A stretch of 64,000 nucleotides of DNA from Pseudobacteriovorax antillogorgiicola. GTDB taxonomy: Bacteria > Bdellovibrionota_B > Oligoflexia > Oligoflexales > RGVZ01. The notes below the pieces were generated by a model. It had not been told where the DNA came from. It searched no databases and saw only the letters and a program-made list of their open reading frames with translations. Below, piece after piece: positions 32,178 to 41,524 of the stretch; positions within the stretch are counted from its first letter, which is position 1; each line of letters begins with the position of its first letter. Location: positions 1 to 64,000 of the forward strand of contig CAMDHM010000012.1 of assembly GCA_945898195.1 (NCBI GenBank), in the 5' to 3' direction. The position numbers and the translations under genes are program-made.

Positions 32178-33599
32178 ATGTCGGGTCTGTTTCGCACATT
32201 AAATATTGGTAGTGAATCGCTGTCGGTCACCCGTATGGGTGTTGATACAGCTGGCCACAACATTGCCAATGCACAGGTCGATGGCTATTCCCGCCAAAGG
32301 GTTAATGTGAAGGCGCGCGAGCCGCATCAAAAGGGTGGCGTACTGCTCGGTGCTGGTGCCTACGCCGAAAGCATTGATCGTGCCCATGATCAATGGAACG
32401 AGAAGCAGCTGAATCGTGCAAATCAAACTGCTGGGGCGAGTTCAGCTAGACTTAATGCGCTAAAATCAATTGAAGGGCTTTTTAGTCCTGATTTGCAAGC
32501 TGGGGTCGATGTCGAGATTACGAGCTTCTTTAATTCGGCTCAGAATTTGGCCAATTTTCCGGATGATGTCACGGTGAGAACCACCTTTCGTGAGTCAGCA
32601 AGGAGCCTTTCGCAATCCTTTCAGCGGGTTGATGGTGGGCTCGAGCGTGAGCGGCAGGACCTGAATCAGAAAATTTCTTTCGAGATTTCAAGCCTAGATG
32701 ATTCAATGCAGGGAATCGCCAGACTAAATACGCAAATTAGAGAGCAGGAAGTCTTGCCGGGATCGCATGCTAATGATCTGCGCGATGAACGTGATCGCGT
32801 GCTACGCGACATGTCTCGGAAGATTGACATTCATTATTATGAAAATCAGAACGGAATGATCTGTGTTCGTGGTCCTGGGGACAGCATGCTTGTTGATGGC
32901 AACATGGCGACGCATCTTTACGTCCAGCCAAACCCAGACAATGAGGGACTTCATGACGTAATGATTGAAGGTGCCGAGGGCGGCATGGACTTCAATTTGT
33001 CGCGTCATGTAGGTAGCGGCGAAATTAGTGCGATGATGGAAGTCCGAGATAAAGTCATTCCCGGGTTGCTTGAAAAAAACAACCAGCTTGCATCCTCAAT
33101 GGCAGAAAGCATCAACGGGGTTCATCGGCAGGGCTTCGGACTGAATGGGTTTCAGGAGGTTGCTGGGCGAAATCTGTTTAAGACGGGCGGCGATTTGACC
33201 AGGGCTGCCGCCAACATGTCGCTCGAGGATTCAATAGAGGCATCGACAGATGCCATTTCGTTTGCGAGCACGCCAATGGCTTCCGGGGATAACGTCGTTG
33301 GCAATCAGATGATTGCTTTGAAAGAACAGAAGCTTCTCGATGGTCGTGCTGATTTTCTGCAGTTTTATTCTGATATGGTCGGGGGCTTCGGAACACAGGT
33401 TGTGCGTGCAGGACATGTTAATGAAGCTGAAGAAATCCTGGTCAAGGACCTCCAAACCCGGCGCGAAGCCGTCAGCGGTGTTTCCCTTGATGAAGAGGCC
33501 ACAAACCTCATGCGTTGGCAGGCCAATTTTGCGGCATCGTCAAAGTTGATTACGACAGTTGATGAAATGCTCGATACGGTCTTGAGCATGAAGCGTTGA
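32178..33599 (+). CDS. flgK: Flagellar hook-filament junction protein FlgK
   Basis: FlgK (HAP1) joins hook and filament. The 473-aa length is usual. Diagnostic N-terminal SLSVTRMGVDTAGHNIANAQ with DGYSRQRVNV, a central NGVHRQGFGLNG and C-terminal GVSLDEEATNLMRWQANFAA ending in VDEMLDTVLSM support it. It is followed after 8 bp by flgL. A ribosome site is weak (GGG). Substrate of the FlgN chaperone next to it. Confidence 0.96.
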   Translation: MSGLFRTLNIGSESLSVTRMGVDTAGHNIANAQVDGYSRQRVNVKAREPHQKGGVLLGAGAYAESIDRAHDQWNEKQLNRANQTAGASSARLNALKSIEGLFSPDLQAGVDVEITSFFNSAQNLANFPDDVTVRTTFRESARSLSQSFQRVDGGLERERQDLNQKISFEISSLDDSMQGIARLNTQIREQEVLPGSHANDLRDERDRVLRDMSRKIDIHYYENQNGMICVRGPGDSMLVDGNMATHLYVQPNPDNEGLHDVMIEGAEGGMDFNLSRHVGSGEISAMMEVRDKVIPGLLEKNNQLASSMAESINGVHRQGFGLNGFQEVAGRNLFKTGGDLTRAAANMSLEDSIEASTDAISFASTPMASGDNVVGNQMIALKEQKLLDGRADFLQFYSDMVGGFGTQVVRAGHVNEAEEILVKDLQTRREAVSGVSLDEEATNLMRWQANFAASSKLITTVDEMLDTVLSMKR

Positions 33600-33607
33600 G
33601 GTGAGCC

Positions 33608-34507
33608 TTGAGGGTAACTGACAGACAGCGTTATGACATCGTCGGTACGAGGGTCGAAGGGGCCAAGGGTCAGAATGCAAAAGACCTTGAGACGCTCTCA
33701 ACCCTGCGGCGCGTGAACCGTGTTTCGGATGATCCGAATGGCGTGGCGGCCGGCGTCAATATCAAAGACCGTATCGCGTCAAATCAGCAATTCCAAAAAA
33801 ACGTCGAGTTTTCCAAGGGTATGCTTGAGCGTAGCGAGAACGCCCTTGGGGGGATGCAGGATAATTTGATTCGTCTAAAAGAATTGGCGATCGGAATGGC
33901 AAATGACACTTATGATCATTCCAGTCGTCTTGCGGCATCGGAAGAGGTTCAGGAGATTCTCAAGGAGTTGGTTCAGCTTGGTAACACCACCTTCAACAAC
34001 CGTTATGTCTTTTCTGGGTTTCGTAGTGGAACAGCGGCTCTGAGCCTTGACGGTAAGTTTCTCGGAGATGACGGGGCGGTTATGCTGCAGGTTGGAGAGA
34101 ATCAGTTTCAGCAGATCAACTTGCAGTCGAGAGATCTGTTTGAGGCAAGTGTTGATGAACGGGCGGCGGGACACACCAACATGCTTGATACCGTTGAGGA
34201 GTTGCTTGCCGGGCTGCACAATAACTCCAAGGACGGCATTCGTTTTGCGATTGGTGAGATTGATTTCCAACTGGATAAGGCCGCCACATTTCAGGCCAAG
34301 GTGGGCAGTGTGGTTACCAGCCTGAACGGCGCGACAGAGCGGGCAGGTCGGAGCGTTGATATGGATAAAACAACATTGTCTTCGGTCTTTGACGCGGACA
34401 TATTTGAAGCGTCGTCGGATTTCCGGCGTAGTGAGGCCGTGTTGCAAAGCACACTTTTGGCCTCCACCAAGCTGTTGCAGCCGTCGCTTTTGAACTTTCT
34501 GCAGTGA
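33608..34507 (+). CDS. flgL: Flagellar hook-associated protein FlgL
   Basis: FlgL (HAP3) is the second hook-filament junction protein. The 299-aa flagellin-like product begins RVTDRQRYDIVGTRVEGAKG, continues LSTLRRVNRVSDDPNGVAAG and has the FlgL-typical NTTFNNRYVFSGFRSGTAAL, ending in helices that match the flagellin C-end (LLASTKLLQPSLLNFLQ). A TTG start at 33608 is preceded by GAGGTGA. It sits between flgK and csrA. Confidence 0.96.
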   Translation: MRVTDRQRYDIVGTRVEGAKGQNAKDLETLSTLRRVNRVSDDPNGVAAGVNIKDRIASNQQFQKNVEFSKGMLERSENALGGMQDNLIRLKELAIGMANDTYDHSSRLAASEEVQEILKELVQLGNTTFNNRYVFSGFRSGTAALSLDGKFLGDDGAVMLQVGENQFQQINLQSRDLFEASVDERAAGHTNMLDTVEELLAGLHNNSKDGIRFAIGEIDFQLDKAATFQAKVGSVVTSLNGATERAGRSVDMDKTTLSSVFDADIFEASSDFRRSEAVLQSTLLASTKLLQPSLLNFLQ

Positions 34508-34559
34508 AGGGCGGTGGATTAATTTGTGAGTTTTGGTTTCAGGGTAATCATGGAGTAGA

Positions 34560-34640
34560 ATGATCGAGGATATAGCGCCTTTCCGCAGGTCTCCTAAGGG
34601 ATGTGCGGTCAACCAGGGAGGGTGGGCGTGCTGGTACTGA
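34560..34640 (+). CDS. Possible 26-codon upstream ORF overlapping csrA start
   Basis: ATG 34560 is preceded by GGAG at 4 bases and opens a 26-residue frame that ends TGA at 34640, 13 bases inside csrA and in another frame. It contains two Cys and two Trp near the end (GGWACWY). Translation through the csrA ribosome site could couple the two. It is too short for a firm call and may be chance. Confidence 0.2.
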   Translation: MIEDIAPFRRSPKGCAVNQGGWACWY

Positions 34641-34921
34641 CCAGAAAAGTTGGCGAAGGAATCGCCATTGGCGACGATATAAAAATCGTCGTCATGCAGA
34701 TTAAGGGCAAGCAGGTCCGTCTCGGGATCAAGGCTGGTCCGTCGACGATCGTGCATCGGGAGGAGATTTATCAGCGGATTCAAGATGAGAATCGCAGGGC
34801 TTCAACATCCGATGAACGCACTGTAGATCAAGCATCTCAGTTGATTGGTACTCAAGATAAAGCCGTTGTTCGGAGCCCGTTGAGGCGTCACGTTAGGCCG
34901 CCAAAAGCATCTGACGAATGA
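34628..34921 (+). CDS. csrA: Carbon storage regulator CsrA, with C-terminal extension
   Basis: CsrA is an RNA-binding dimer that represses or stabilises mRNAs at GGA motifs. The protein starts at a GTG with GGGAGGG upstream and the family core [20 protein letters not shown], then [20 protein letters not shown] and [11 protein letters not shown]. It is 97 aa against the common 60-70; about 35 C-terminal residues, basic and without family match, are added. Position between flgL and fliW is as in many bacteria where CsrA regulates flagellin. Confidence 0.95.
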   Translation: MLVLTRKVGEGIAIGDDIKIVVMQIKGKQVRLGIKAGPSTIVHREEIYQRIQDENRRASTSDERTVDQASQLIGTQDKAVVRSPLRRHVRPPKASDE

Positions 34922-34948
34922 GAAGTCGCTCCGCTGTGGGATAAAAGC

Positions 34949-34978
34949 TTGAACTTTTACGGTGGCGTGCGTTAGACT
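34949..34978 (+). promoter_or_regulatory. Possible sigma-70 promoter before fliW
   Basis: TTGAAC at 34949-34954 and TAGACT at 34973-34978 are 18 bp apart. It lies in the 128-bp gap between csrA and fliW. Plausible but unsupported by other signals. Confidence 0.3.
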
Positions 34979-35049
34979 GTTAAGAAGGTATCAAGAAATA
35001 GTGATTTCATGTGACTTTGGGCTATCGCTCGACGCGAGAGGAGCATGCC

Positions 35050-35616
35050 TTGATTCAGGTAAAAACAACTCGGTTCGGCGATATTGAAGTTCGGAAATCC
35101 GACGTGATTGAGCTGCCGAGCGGCTTGATTGGATTTCCAGAACTGACGACCTACGTTCTCCTTGATCATGACAAGGAGTCTCCGTTCAAGTGGCTTCAGT
35201 CATTGCAGGATGGCGGTATTGCTTTTGTCCTGATTAATCCATTGCTATTCAATCCTGATTACACGGTTGAAGTTTCTGAAATGGAAGTTGGTGATCTTAA
35301 GCTTGGATCTGAAGACGACGCCGTGATTTCCGTGATTGTCACGATGCCCTCCAATCCGCAGAACATGACGGCGAACCTCAAGGCGCCTTTAGTGTTCAAT
35401 CTAAAAAATCGCCTCGGCAAGCAGCTGATTCTGAACAATCCAGCCTACTCAACTCGTCACAATGTGATGGAAGAATTGAAAAAGCGGGCTGCAGAGATCG
35501 ATGCAAGTCAAGCGCAGCAAGTTATCGACAGTGCAAAGATTGAGGCGGCAAATACTCTTAAGGAAGCAGTGGGTAGTTCGACTGCATCCAAGAGCAAGTC
35601 CACCAAGAAACGCTAG
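35050..35616 (+). CDS. fliW: Flagellar assembly factor FliW
   Basis: FliW binds CsrA and flagellin in turn, so that free flagellin releases CsrA repression. The 188-aa product has the family core TRFGDIEVRKSDVIELPSGL, IGFPELTTYVLLDHDKESPF, KWLQSLQDGGIAFVLINPLL and the C-terminal ISVIVTMPSNPQNMTANLKA, where a hydrophobic edge contacts the partner. About 45 Ala/Lys-rich residues are added at the C-end. I chose TTG 35050 since AGAGGAG lies 6 bases upstream; an earlier start adds a basic extension. It closes the flagellar cluster. Confidence 0.94.
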   Translation: MIQVKTTRFGDIEVRKSDVIELPSGLIGFPELTTYVLLDHDKESPFKWLQSLQDGGIAFVLINPLLFNPDYTVEVSEMEVGDLKLGSEDDAVISVIVTMPSNPQNMTANLKAPLVFNLKNRLGKQLILNNPAYSTRHNVMEELKKRAAEIDASQAQQVIDSAKIEAANTLKEAVGSSTASKSKSTKKR

Positions 35617-35642
35617 TTTTTGTCATCAGTCCTTATTTAATT

Positions 35643-36587
35643 TTACGCTCCTGTAATCCAATCTATTTTGGATCCTGCGGCGCGGGTCAGCCCTGCGTTG
35701 AACAGGCGTTCGAAATTTCGGAAAAAACTACTGCTGCGACAGGTTTGCAAGGTCTGACGTCCAATCTTATTGACTGGTACAAGACCCCGCAAACTTGAAG
35801 TCACGAACGCTTCGTCGAATCGTGGTAGCTCGTCCAATTGGATCGTGGTTATTTCTGTACGGATTCCGGCGGAGTTCAAGAGATCAATCATCCAGCCGCG
35901 CATGATTCCTTCAAGTCCACCGCTTTTGCCTGATGGTGTCGCCACCTCTAGCTGATCACCGTGACGTCCAATGAAAAAAATATTTGCCGTTGAGGCTTCA
36001 ACCACTTCTCGATCCTGGTTGATCCAGAGGATATCGTCGAAACCTTGGCCAATCGCCCTTTTAAGGGGGAGCGCCGCATGGGCGTAATTGGCCAGTTTTG
36101 GGGCGGGATCACGCCTGGTAAAGCCAAGGTCGCTGGGTTGAAGGGCAATGCCGTGCTGGCCGTTGTGCCTCTGGGTTTCGTTCCATTTTGGCGGAGGCGG
36201 GGTTACAAAGGCATACCAGATGGGTGGGCAGTCAAGAGCAGCAGGCATTCCCCAGCCATTCCCGGTGGTTACGTAGATCCGTACGAATGACCTAGGTAAG
36301 TCGGCCGCTGTGACAAGCGATCTGATGGCGACGGCAAGACGGTCTAAAGTCCAGGGCAGGTTAATGCCTAGGCTTGAACTCGAGAGTTCCAGTCGTGACA
36401 GATGTTTATCTAAATTAATGATGGTGTCGCCAAAAGCGCTGATGGATTCAAAGACGCATTCCCCGTACAAGAGACCTCGGTCCAGGGCTGAGATGCTCCA
36501 GGGGTCCTGGCAGGGTTGTCCGTTGATCGCAAAAATTCCGTTTTTTTTGCAATCAAATGTGCCGTCGGGGTGTTGATTTTGTTTCAT
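35643..36587 (-). CDS. Class IV aminotransferase (PabC- or BCAT-like)
   Basis: A fold-type-IV PLP enzyme of 314 aa. The Schiff-base Lys is Lys164 in PAPKLANY, and the family motif EVVEASTANIFFI with the following LEVATPSGKSGGLEGIMRGW is present. Members are branched-chain or D-amino-acid aminotransferases or 4-amino-4-deoxychorismate lyase (PabC). A glutamine amidotransferase of the PabA type elsewhere in the window makes PabC attractive, but motif reading does not separate the options. It converges on fliW with a 26-bp gap. Confidence 0.8.
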   Translation of the reverse strand: MKQNQHPDGTFDCKKNGIFAINGQPCQDPWSISALDRGLLYGECVFESISAFGDTIINLDKHLSRLELSSSSLGINLPWTLDRLAVAIRSLVTAADLPRSFVRIYVTTGNGWGMPAALDCPPIWYAFVTPPPPKWNETQRHNGQHGIALQPSDLGFTRRDPAPKLANYAHAALPLKRAIGQGFDDILWINQDREVVEASTANIFFIGRHGDQLEVATPSGKSGGLEGIMRGWMIDLLNSAGIRTEITTIQLDELPRFDEAFVTSSLRGLVPVNKIGRQTLQTCRSSSFFRNFERLFNAGLTRAAGSKIDWITGA

Positions 36588-36631
36588 TGAAATGTTAGAA
36601 ACTCGCGCTATTTCTATTATTATTATCTGGA

Positions 36632-38047
36632 ATGATCATGCCACAAAATTCAGCCCAGCAGTGTCCAAAAGTTCACATGATTTCACTTGGTTGTGCAAGA
36701 AACCGAGTCGATTCTGAAGTCATGCTTGGATCTCTTATCAAAACTGGTTGGCAAATTTCTCAGGAAGCCGAGGGTTCTGATGCCATTATCATCAACACCT
36801 GCGGTTTTATCCAGTCCGCCAAGGAAGAAAGTATCGATCAGATCCTGTCAGCAGCGGCCCTCAAGAAGGATCGTCCTAGCTTGAAGGTTATTGTCGCAGG
36901 CTGCTTAACCCAACGCTACAAATCTCAGCTTGCCAAAGGGCTTCCTGAAGTCGACCTGTTCATTGGAACGGACGAATTTCCACGATTGCCTGAACTTCTG
37001 GCGGCCGAACTTCCTTCTGGGTCCGTTTTTGCCCGTCGTACCCATTATCTTTACAACGAGTCCATGCCGCGTGTGAATACTTTGGCGCGGCATTCGGCCT
37101 ATGTAAAAGTGGCGGAGGGCTGCCAACACAATTGCGCCTTTTGTATTATTCCGGCTATCCGTGGCCGCCTTCGTTCCCGTCCGCTCAGCAGTGTGGTCTC
37201 AGAGGTTGAACAGCTGGCTCGGGATGGGGTTAAGGAAATTAATTTGATTGCGCAAGATCTCGCCGCTTATGGGCGTGAGCGCGGTGAAGATGCCCTTCTG
37301 CCATTGCTTCGTGCGTTGGCTGGTATTGATGGCATTGAATGGATCCGTTGCCTCTATATGTACCCGGAAAACATCAGTGATGAATTCCTGGATCTTTTGG
37401 CCAGTGAACCGAAGCTGGTGAAGTACCTGGACGTTCCCGTGCAGCACGGCAGTGACCGGATTCTGGCGGCAATGAATCGCGGTGTTACCCGAGCCGGACT
37501 GTCGGAGGCGTTTGCCAAATTACGCCTTCGGGTCCCGGGTATCGCCATTCGCACTTCTGTTATGGTCGGTTTTCCAGGTGAGACCGAAGAGGATTTTCAG
37601 GAGTTAAAACAGTTTGTTAGGGATCAGAAATTCGATCACTTGGGGTGCTTCTCCTATTCGCAAGAGGATGGCACCGTCGCTGGTCGAATGAAGGATCAGA
37701 TCGATGAAGAGACCAAAATTCGACGCCTGGACGAAGTTATGCGACTCCAGAAAGAAATCTCGCGAGAAAATCTGCTTAAATACATCGGCCAGGAAATGGA
37801 TGTTCTGATTGAGGGTCCAAGCGAGGAGTCCGATTTGTTGTGGCAAGGTCGGATGTCGGTGCAGGCTCCTGAGGTCGACGGGATTGTGCTTATTAATGAT
37901 GGTCCAGTCCGAAAGGGCGAGATTCAGAGGGTGCGCATTACGGATGCCTTTGAATACGACCTTGTTGGTGAGGTGATCGACGGGTTCGAGTCCATACCTC
38001 ACGTGGTCCCTGGGTCAGAACTGAGCAATTGTCCAATCCAACCGTAG
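36632..38047 (+). CDS. rimO: Ribosomal protein S12 methylthiotransferase
   Basis: RimO adds a methylthio group to Asp of S12 by radical SAM chemistry. The 471-aa protein has the N-terminal UPF0004 domain (HMISLGCARNRVDSEVMLGS), the radical SAM cluster CQHNCAFCIIP with IRGRLRSRPL, the NLIAQDLAAYG and MNRGVTR motifs of RimO rather than MiaB, and a C-terminal TRAM domain. An ATG at 36632 is used; a second at 36638 is in frame. Its 3' end overlaps the convergent small membrane protein gene by 33 bp. Confidence 0.97.
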   Translation: MIMPQNSAQQCPKVHMISLGCARNRVDSEVMLGSLIKTGWQISQEAEGSDAIIINTCGFIQSAKEESIDQILSAAALKKDRPSLKVIVAGCLTQRYKSQLAKGLPEVDLFIGTDEFPRLPELLAAELPSGSVFARRTHYLYNESMPRVNTLARHSAYVKVAEGCQHNCAFCIIPAIRGRLRSRPLSSVVSEVEQLARDGVKEINLIAQDLAAYGRERGEDALLPLLRALAGIDGIEWIRCLYMYPENISDEFLDLLASEPKLVKYLDVPVQHGSDRILAAMNRGVTRAGLSEAFAKLRLRVPGIAIRTSVMVGFPGETEEDFQELKQFVRDQKFDHLGCFSYSQEDGTVAGRMKDQIDEETKIRRLDEVMRLQKEISRENLLKYIGQEMDVLIEGPSEESDLLWQGRMSVQAPEVDGIVLINDGPVRKGEIQRVRITDAFEYDLVGEVIDGFESIPHVVPGSELSNCPIQP

Positions 38048-38410
38048 GCCGGTCGGGCGGCGGGGCGTGAGTTCCACGGCTTTTTGTCTTGGGTCGAGGC
38101 GATCAGATTTAGATCCCGATTCAACGACCAAGACCAGGTAGCCCCCAAGGGCCGCCCCACCCAGGAAGCCGACTGAAGCTCCTGTGGTGATATAATGAAA
38201 TTTTTCCTTTGGACTCGTGGTGAAGGCCAAAAGGGCGGCGCCAATGCCGGCTCCAAGGGCTGTGGAGTAGCCGGCGCTCGTAAATACCGTTTCGAATTTT
38301 TCTTCGGTGTTTGCGTTAGCGCGAGCTATTTTCCCTAGAGGAAGGCAAGCTAGTCCCGCAATGATGGCAAAAGTGATTTTATGGGAGTTCAGATTTAAAA
38401 TACGGAACAT
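38015..38410 (-). CDS. Small exported or membrane protein, glycine-rich
   Basis: A 131-aa protein with an N-terminal signal or membrane segment (FAIIAGLACLPLGKIARANA) and two Gly/Ala-rich hydrophobic segments (STALGAGIGAALLAFTTS and ITTGASVGFLGGAALGGYLVL) that resemble glycine-zipper helices. GGAGG precedes the ATG by about 9 bases. The 3' end overlaps rimO by 33 bp. Function is unknown; a glycine-zipper envelope protein is inferred. Confidence 0.65.
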   Translation of the reverse strand: MFRILNLNSHKITFAIIAGLACLPLGKIARANANTEEKFETVFTSAGYSTALGAGIGAALLAFTTSPKEKFHYITTGASVGFLGGAALGGYLVLVVESGSKSDRLDPRQKAVELTPRRPTGLRLDWTIAQF

Positions 38411-38436
38411 TTCTGAAGGCCTCCATGATAAATAGA

Positions 38437-38465
38437 TTGTATCTGCTTCGGCCTTTTGTTACAAA
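38437..38465 (+). promoter_or_regulatory. Possible sigma-70 promoter of rho
   Basis: TTGTAT (38437-38442) and TACAAA (38460-38465) are 17 bp apart in the 202-bp gap before rho. The untranslated leader would be about 140 bases, long enough for the Rho autoregulation known in other bacteria. Confidence 0.4.
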
Positions 38466-38612
38466 TCAGCCCCGGTTCGACGTCGGACCACACCTCAGAA
38501 CCCATCTGAAACCATCAATTCTTTGCCAGACTGAAAACTTAAAACTCTTTTTTCAATTCGTGAATCGAGTTTTGCCAATAGAGGCTTCAAGAAAGGCTAT
38601 AAGAGAGGCGAA

Positions 38613-40082
38613 ATGTCTACAGACACCCCTACAAAAAAACGCATGAGCAGGCCATCCAGTCAGCAGGTGAACGCTAACCCGGGTAGTCCCGTTAGCCCTC
38701 AAGGTCCAGATGAGAGTCAGCAAGCTGCGGTGCAGCCTTCTGCTCCGGCTCCTGAGGTAATCCGTGCCTCGCCACCCGCTGTTCCCGAGCCTTCTGCACC
38801 TCGTGCCCAGCCGGTCGTCCAGGAAGTTCCTGAAATCAACCTCAAGGAACTAAAAGAACGTAAGATTGCAGACCTCAGTCGGTTGGCTAAAGACCTCGGT
38901 GTCGAGGGCGCTAACAGCATGCGGAAGCAGGAGCTCATTTTCGCTCTGCTTCAAGCCCAGTCGGAGCGTGGCGGCGTCGTCTACGGTGAAGGAGTCCTTG
39001 AAACTCTCCCTGACGGATTTGGCTTTCTAAGGGCCCCAGATTATAACTACCTGCCGGGCCCAGATGACATTTATGTTTCCCCGTCTCAGATCCGCAGGTT
39101 CAATCTGCGCACTGGGGACACGATTTCCGGTCAGATCCGGCCCCCGAAAGACAGCGAGCGCTACTTTGCGTTGCTTAAGGTCGAAAGAGTCAATGGCGCA
39201 GGCCCAGAACTAGAGTTCGAAAAGATTATTTTCGACAACTTGACCCCTCTGTATCCGATGCAGAAGTTCAAGATGGAGTATGCGACCGATAACTATGCAA
39301 CCCGCGTGATCGACCTGATGTGTCCGATTGGCAAGGGTCAGCGGTCTCTGATCGTGGCGCCACCACGGACCGGTAAGACGGTCTTGATGCAAAATATCGC
39401 CACGGCCTTGGCTAAAAATCATCCAGAAGCAATTTTGATCGTCCTGCTGATCGATGAACGTCCGGAAGAAGTGACGGACATGCAGCGCTCGGTCAAGGGT
39501 GAAGTGATCAGCTCTACCTTCGATGAGCCGGCACAGCGCCACGTTCAGGTCGCTGAAATGGTTATTGAAAAGGCCAAGCGTTTGGTTGAGCACAAGCATG
39601 ATGTCATCATTCTTTTGGATTCAATCACTCGTTTAGCTCGCGCCTATAACTCAGTTGTGCCTCCGTCGGGAAAAATCTTGTCCGGTGGTGTTGACTCCAA
39701 CGCCTTGCATAAGCCGAAGCGTTTCTTTGGTGCAGCCCGGAATATCGAAGAAGGCGGCTCGCTGACCATTATTGCGACGGCCTTGATCGACACGGGATCT
39801 CGTATGGACGAAGTAATCTTTGAGGAATTTAAGGGTACCGGTAACATGGAACTCCATTTGGACCGGAAGTTGTCGGACAAGCGGGTTTTCCCTGCGATCG
39901 ACATCAACAAGTCTGGGACGCGCAAGGAAGACTTGCTGCTGCCAAAGGAAGTTCTCAATCGGATGTGGATTCTCCGGAAATTGCTGGCGCCGCTCAATAC
40001 GGTGGATGGGATGGAGTTCCTGTTGGATAAGATCGAAAAGACCAAAACCAACCAGGATTTCATTCAATCGATGAACGGGTAG
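38613..40082 (+). CDS. rho: Transcription termination factor Rho, N-terminally extended
   Basis: Rho is the hexameric RNA helicase that ends untranslated transcription. Family parts: the N-terminal Rho_N ([20 protein letters not shown]), the cold-shock-like RNA-binding domain ([20 protein letters not shown]) and the ATPase with P-loop PPRTGKT (250-256), [15 protein letters not shown] and [19 protein letters not shown]-type Q/R loops. Compared with the 419-aa E. coli protein there are about 70 extra residues at the start, rich in Pro, Ala, Ser and Gln. Its ribosome site is AGAGGCG. A hairpin with T-run follows before rpmE. Confidence 0.97.
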   Translation: MSTDTPTKKRMSRPSSQQVNANPGSPVSPQGPDESQQAAVQPSAPAPEVIRASPPAVPEPSAPRAQPVVQEVPEINLKELKERKIADLSRLAKDLGVEGANSMRKQELIFALLQAQSERGGVVYGEGVLETLPDGFGFLRAPDYNYLPGPDDIYVSPSQIRRFNLRTGDTISGQIRPPKDSERYFALLKVERVNGAGPELEFEKIIFDNLTPLYPMQKFKMEYATDNYATRVIDLMCPIGKGQRSLIVAPPRTGKTVLMQNIATALAKNHPEAILIVLLIDERPEEVTDMQRSVKGEVISSTFDEPAQRHVQVAEMVIEKAKRLVEHKHDVIILLDSITRLARAYNSVVPPSGKILSGGVDSNALHKPKRFFGAARNIEEGGSLTIIATALIDTGSRMDEVIFEEFKGTGNMELHLDRKLSDKRVFPAIDINKSGTRKEDLLLPKEVLNRMWILRKLLAPLNTVDGMEFLLDKIEKTKTNQDFIQSMNG

Positions 40083-40144
40083 TTGACGAGTTGTGGTGGG
40101 ACATTGTAATACGCAAGGTCCCTGCAAAGCAGGTAAATAGCAGT

Positions 40145-40167
40145 CGACCATTTGTGGTCGAATTTTT
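40145..40167 (+). terminator. Possible terminator between rho and rpmE
   Basis: CGACCA and TGGTCG form a 6-bp stem with a TTTG loop, followed by AATTTTT. The stem is short, so it may be partial or an attenuator for rpmE. Confidence 0.5.
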
Positions 40168-40194
40168 GATCGATTTTGATCAATCTTGATCGAA
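40164..40194 (+). repeat. TTGATC repeats in rpmE leader
   Basis: Three copies of TTGATC lie within about 30 bases just before the rpmE ribosome site (TTGATCG, TTGATCA, TTGATCG). They could bind a regulator or L31 itself, or be chance in an AT-rich leader. Confidence 0.45.
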
Positions 40195-40205
40195 GGATAT
40201 GGGCC

Positions 40206-40406
40206 ATGAGAGAAGGAATTCACCCGGAATACCACCAGGTTGAAGTCAAATGTGCATGCGGTAACAAGTTTGTAACTGGTTCCGCACGCAAGGAAATCGA
40301 AGTCGAAATTTGCAGCGCCTGCCACCCGTTTTTTACTGGTAAGCAGAGGTTGATGGACACGGCTGGCCGCATTGAGAAGTTTAAGAAAAAGTACGGCCAG
40401 AACTAA
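40206..40406 (+). CDS. rpmE: 50S ribosomal protein L31 (zinc form)
   Basis: L31 bridges the two subunits near the 5S rRNA. The 66-aa product begins [20 protein letters not shown] and carries the zinc cysteines CxC and CxxC ([15 protein letters not shown]), so it is the zinc-binding version. Start ATG 40206 follows AAGGAT at 7 bases; an earlier ATG would add residues foreign to the family. It lies between rho and prfA. Confidence 0.97.
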   Translation: MREGIHPEYHQVEVKCACGNKFVTGSARKEIEVEICSACHPFFTGKQRLMDTAGRIEKFKKKYGQN

Positions 40407-40441
40407 TTCATCTTTTAGCTTTGCCAGAACGTTAGTGATTT

Positions 40442-41524
40442 ATGCTCAGCTCGATGCTTGAAAAACTCGAAGCCGTAGAGCGTCGATTCGACGAGCTCGA
40501 GCATTCGCTTTCACGAGAGGGCCTTGACGGCCGTGAGTTGACGCGACTTTCGAAAGAACGCGCCAACATTGCGGACATCGTTGAGGCCTTTCGACGTTTT
40601 AAGTCTTTCGATCAGCGCGAAACCGATGCCCGAGAATTGCTGAAGGAATCGGATTCGGAGCTTCGAGCTATGGCCAAGGCTGAGCTCGATGAACTCCGTC
40701 CGATGCTTGAGGCGTCGGAGCGTGATTTAATTGTGCTGACCCTTCCAAGCGACCCCAACGATTCTAAAAACTGCATTGTTGAAATTCGGGCCGGCACAGG
40801 CGGCGAAGAGGCCGCGCTTTTTGTGGCGGACATGCTGCGAATGTATACGCGTTATGCCGATATTCGTGGTTGGCACACCGAGGTCCTTAGTTCCACGCCT
40901 GCTTCCGCAGGTGGACTGAGGGAGGTCATTATGATGATCGAGGGTCAGAAAGTTTTTAGCCGCTTGAAGTTCGAGAGTGGCGTGCATCGCGTTCAGCGGG
41001 TTCCAGCGACTGAGGCGCAAGGTCGAATCCATACCAGCGCTGTTACGGTTGCAGTGTTGCCGGAGGCCGATGAAGTCGAAGTCACGGTAAATCCTGGCGA
41101 TCTTGAAATATCCGTATTCCGTTCATCTGGGGCGGGTGGTCAAAGTGTCAATACGGCAGACTCTGCGGTTCGCATTGTCCATCGTCCAACTGGGATCGTG
41201 GTCGAATGCCAAGATGAACGTTCCCAATTGAAGAACAAAGATCGCGCCCTCAAAATTCTTAAAGCGCGCATCCTGGAGAAGGCTCAGGCTGAGCAGCATG
41301 CTCAAATCAGCGCTACCCGTAAGAGTCTTGTTGGTAGCGGCGACCGCAGCGAACGCATTCGGACGTACAATTACCCTCAAGGCCGAGTCACCGATCATCG
41401 AATCAATCTGACGCTATACTCACTTCCCGACTTTATGAATGGCAAGGTAGACGATGTCCTTGATGCGCTTGGGACCCATCATCAGACCGAACTTCTCAAG
41501 CACGAGCTTGAGCCGTCGTCATGA
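40442..41524 (+). CDS. prfA: Peptide chain release factor 1
   Basis: RF1 recognises UAA and UAG. The 360-aa protein has the RF1 selectivity motif PAT (188-190 in [17 protein letters not shown]), the peptidyl-hydrolysis loop GGQ (232-234 in [14 protein letters not shown]) and the helical N-terminal domain. Its stop overlaps prmC by 4 bases, a normal coupling since PrmC methylates this GGQ glutamine. It follows rpmE. Confidence 0.98.
   Translation: MLSSMLEKLEAVERRFDELEHSLSREGLDGRELTRLSKERANIADIVEAFRRFKSFDQRETDARELLKESDSELRAMAKAELDELRPMLEASERDLIVLTLPSDPNDSKNCIVEIRAGTGGEEAALFVADMLRMYTRYADIRGWHTEVLSSTPASAGGLREVIMMIEGQKVFSRLKFESGVHRVQRVPATEAQGRIHTSAVTVAVLPEADEVEVTVNPGDLEISVFRSSGAGGQSVNTADSAVRIVHRPTGIVVECQDERSQLKNKDRALKILKARILEKAQAEQHAQISATRKSLVGSGDRSERIRTYNYPQGRVTDHRINLTLYSLPDFMNGKVDDVLDALGTHHQTELLKHELEPSS

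Noticed and set aside
33875-34783. 302-codon open frame on the minus strand opposite flgL and csrA
   Set aside because: It lies across two well-supported genes, has no family-like pattern and no ribosome site; it is a by-product of their codon use.
39651-40325. 224-codon frame opposite rho
   Set aside because: Antisense to a highly conserved gene, with Arg/Gln-rich nonsense composition.
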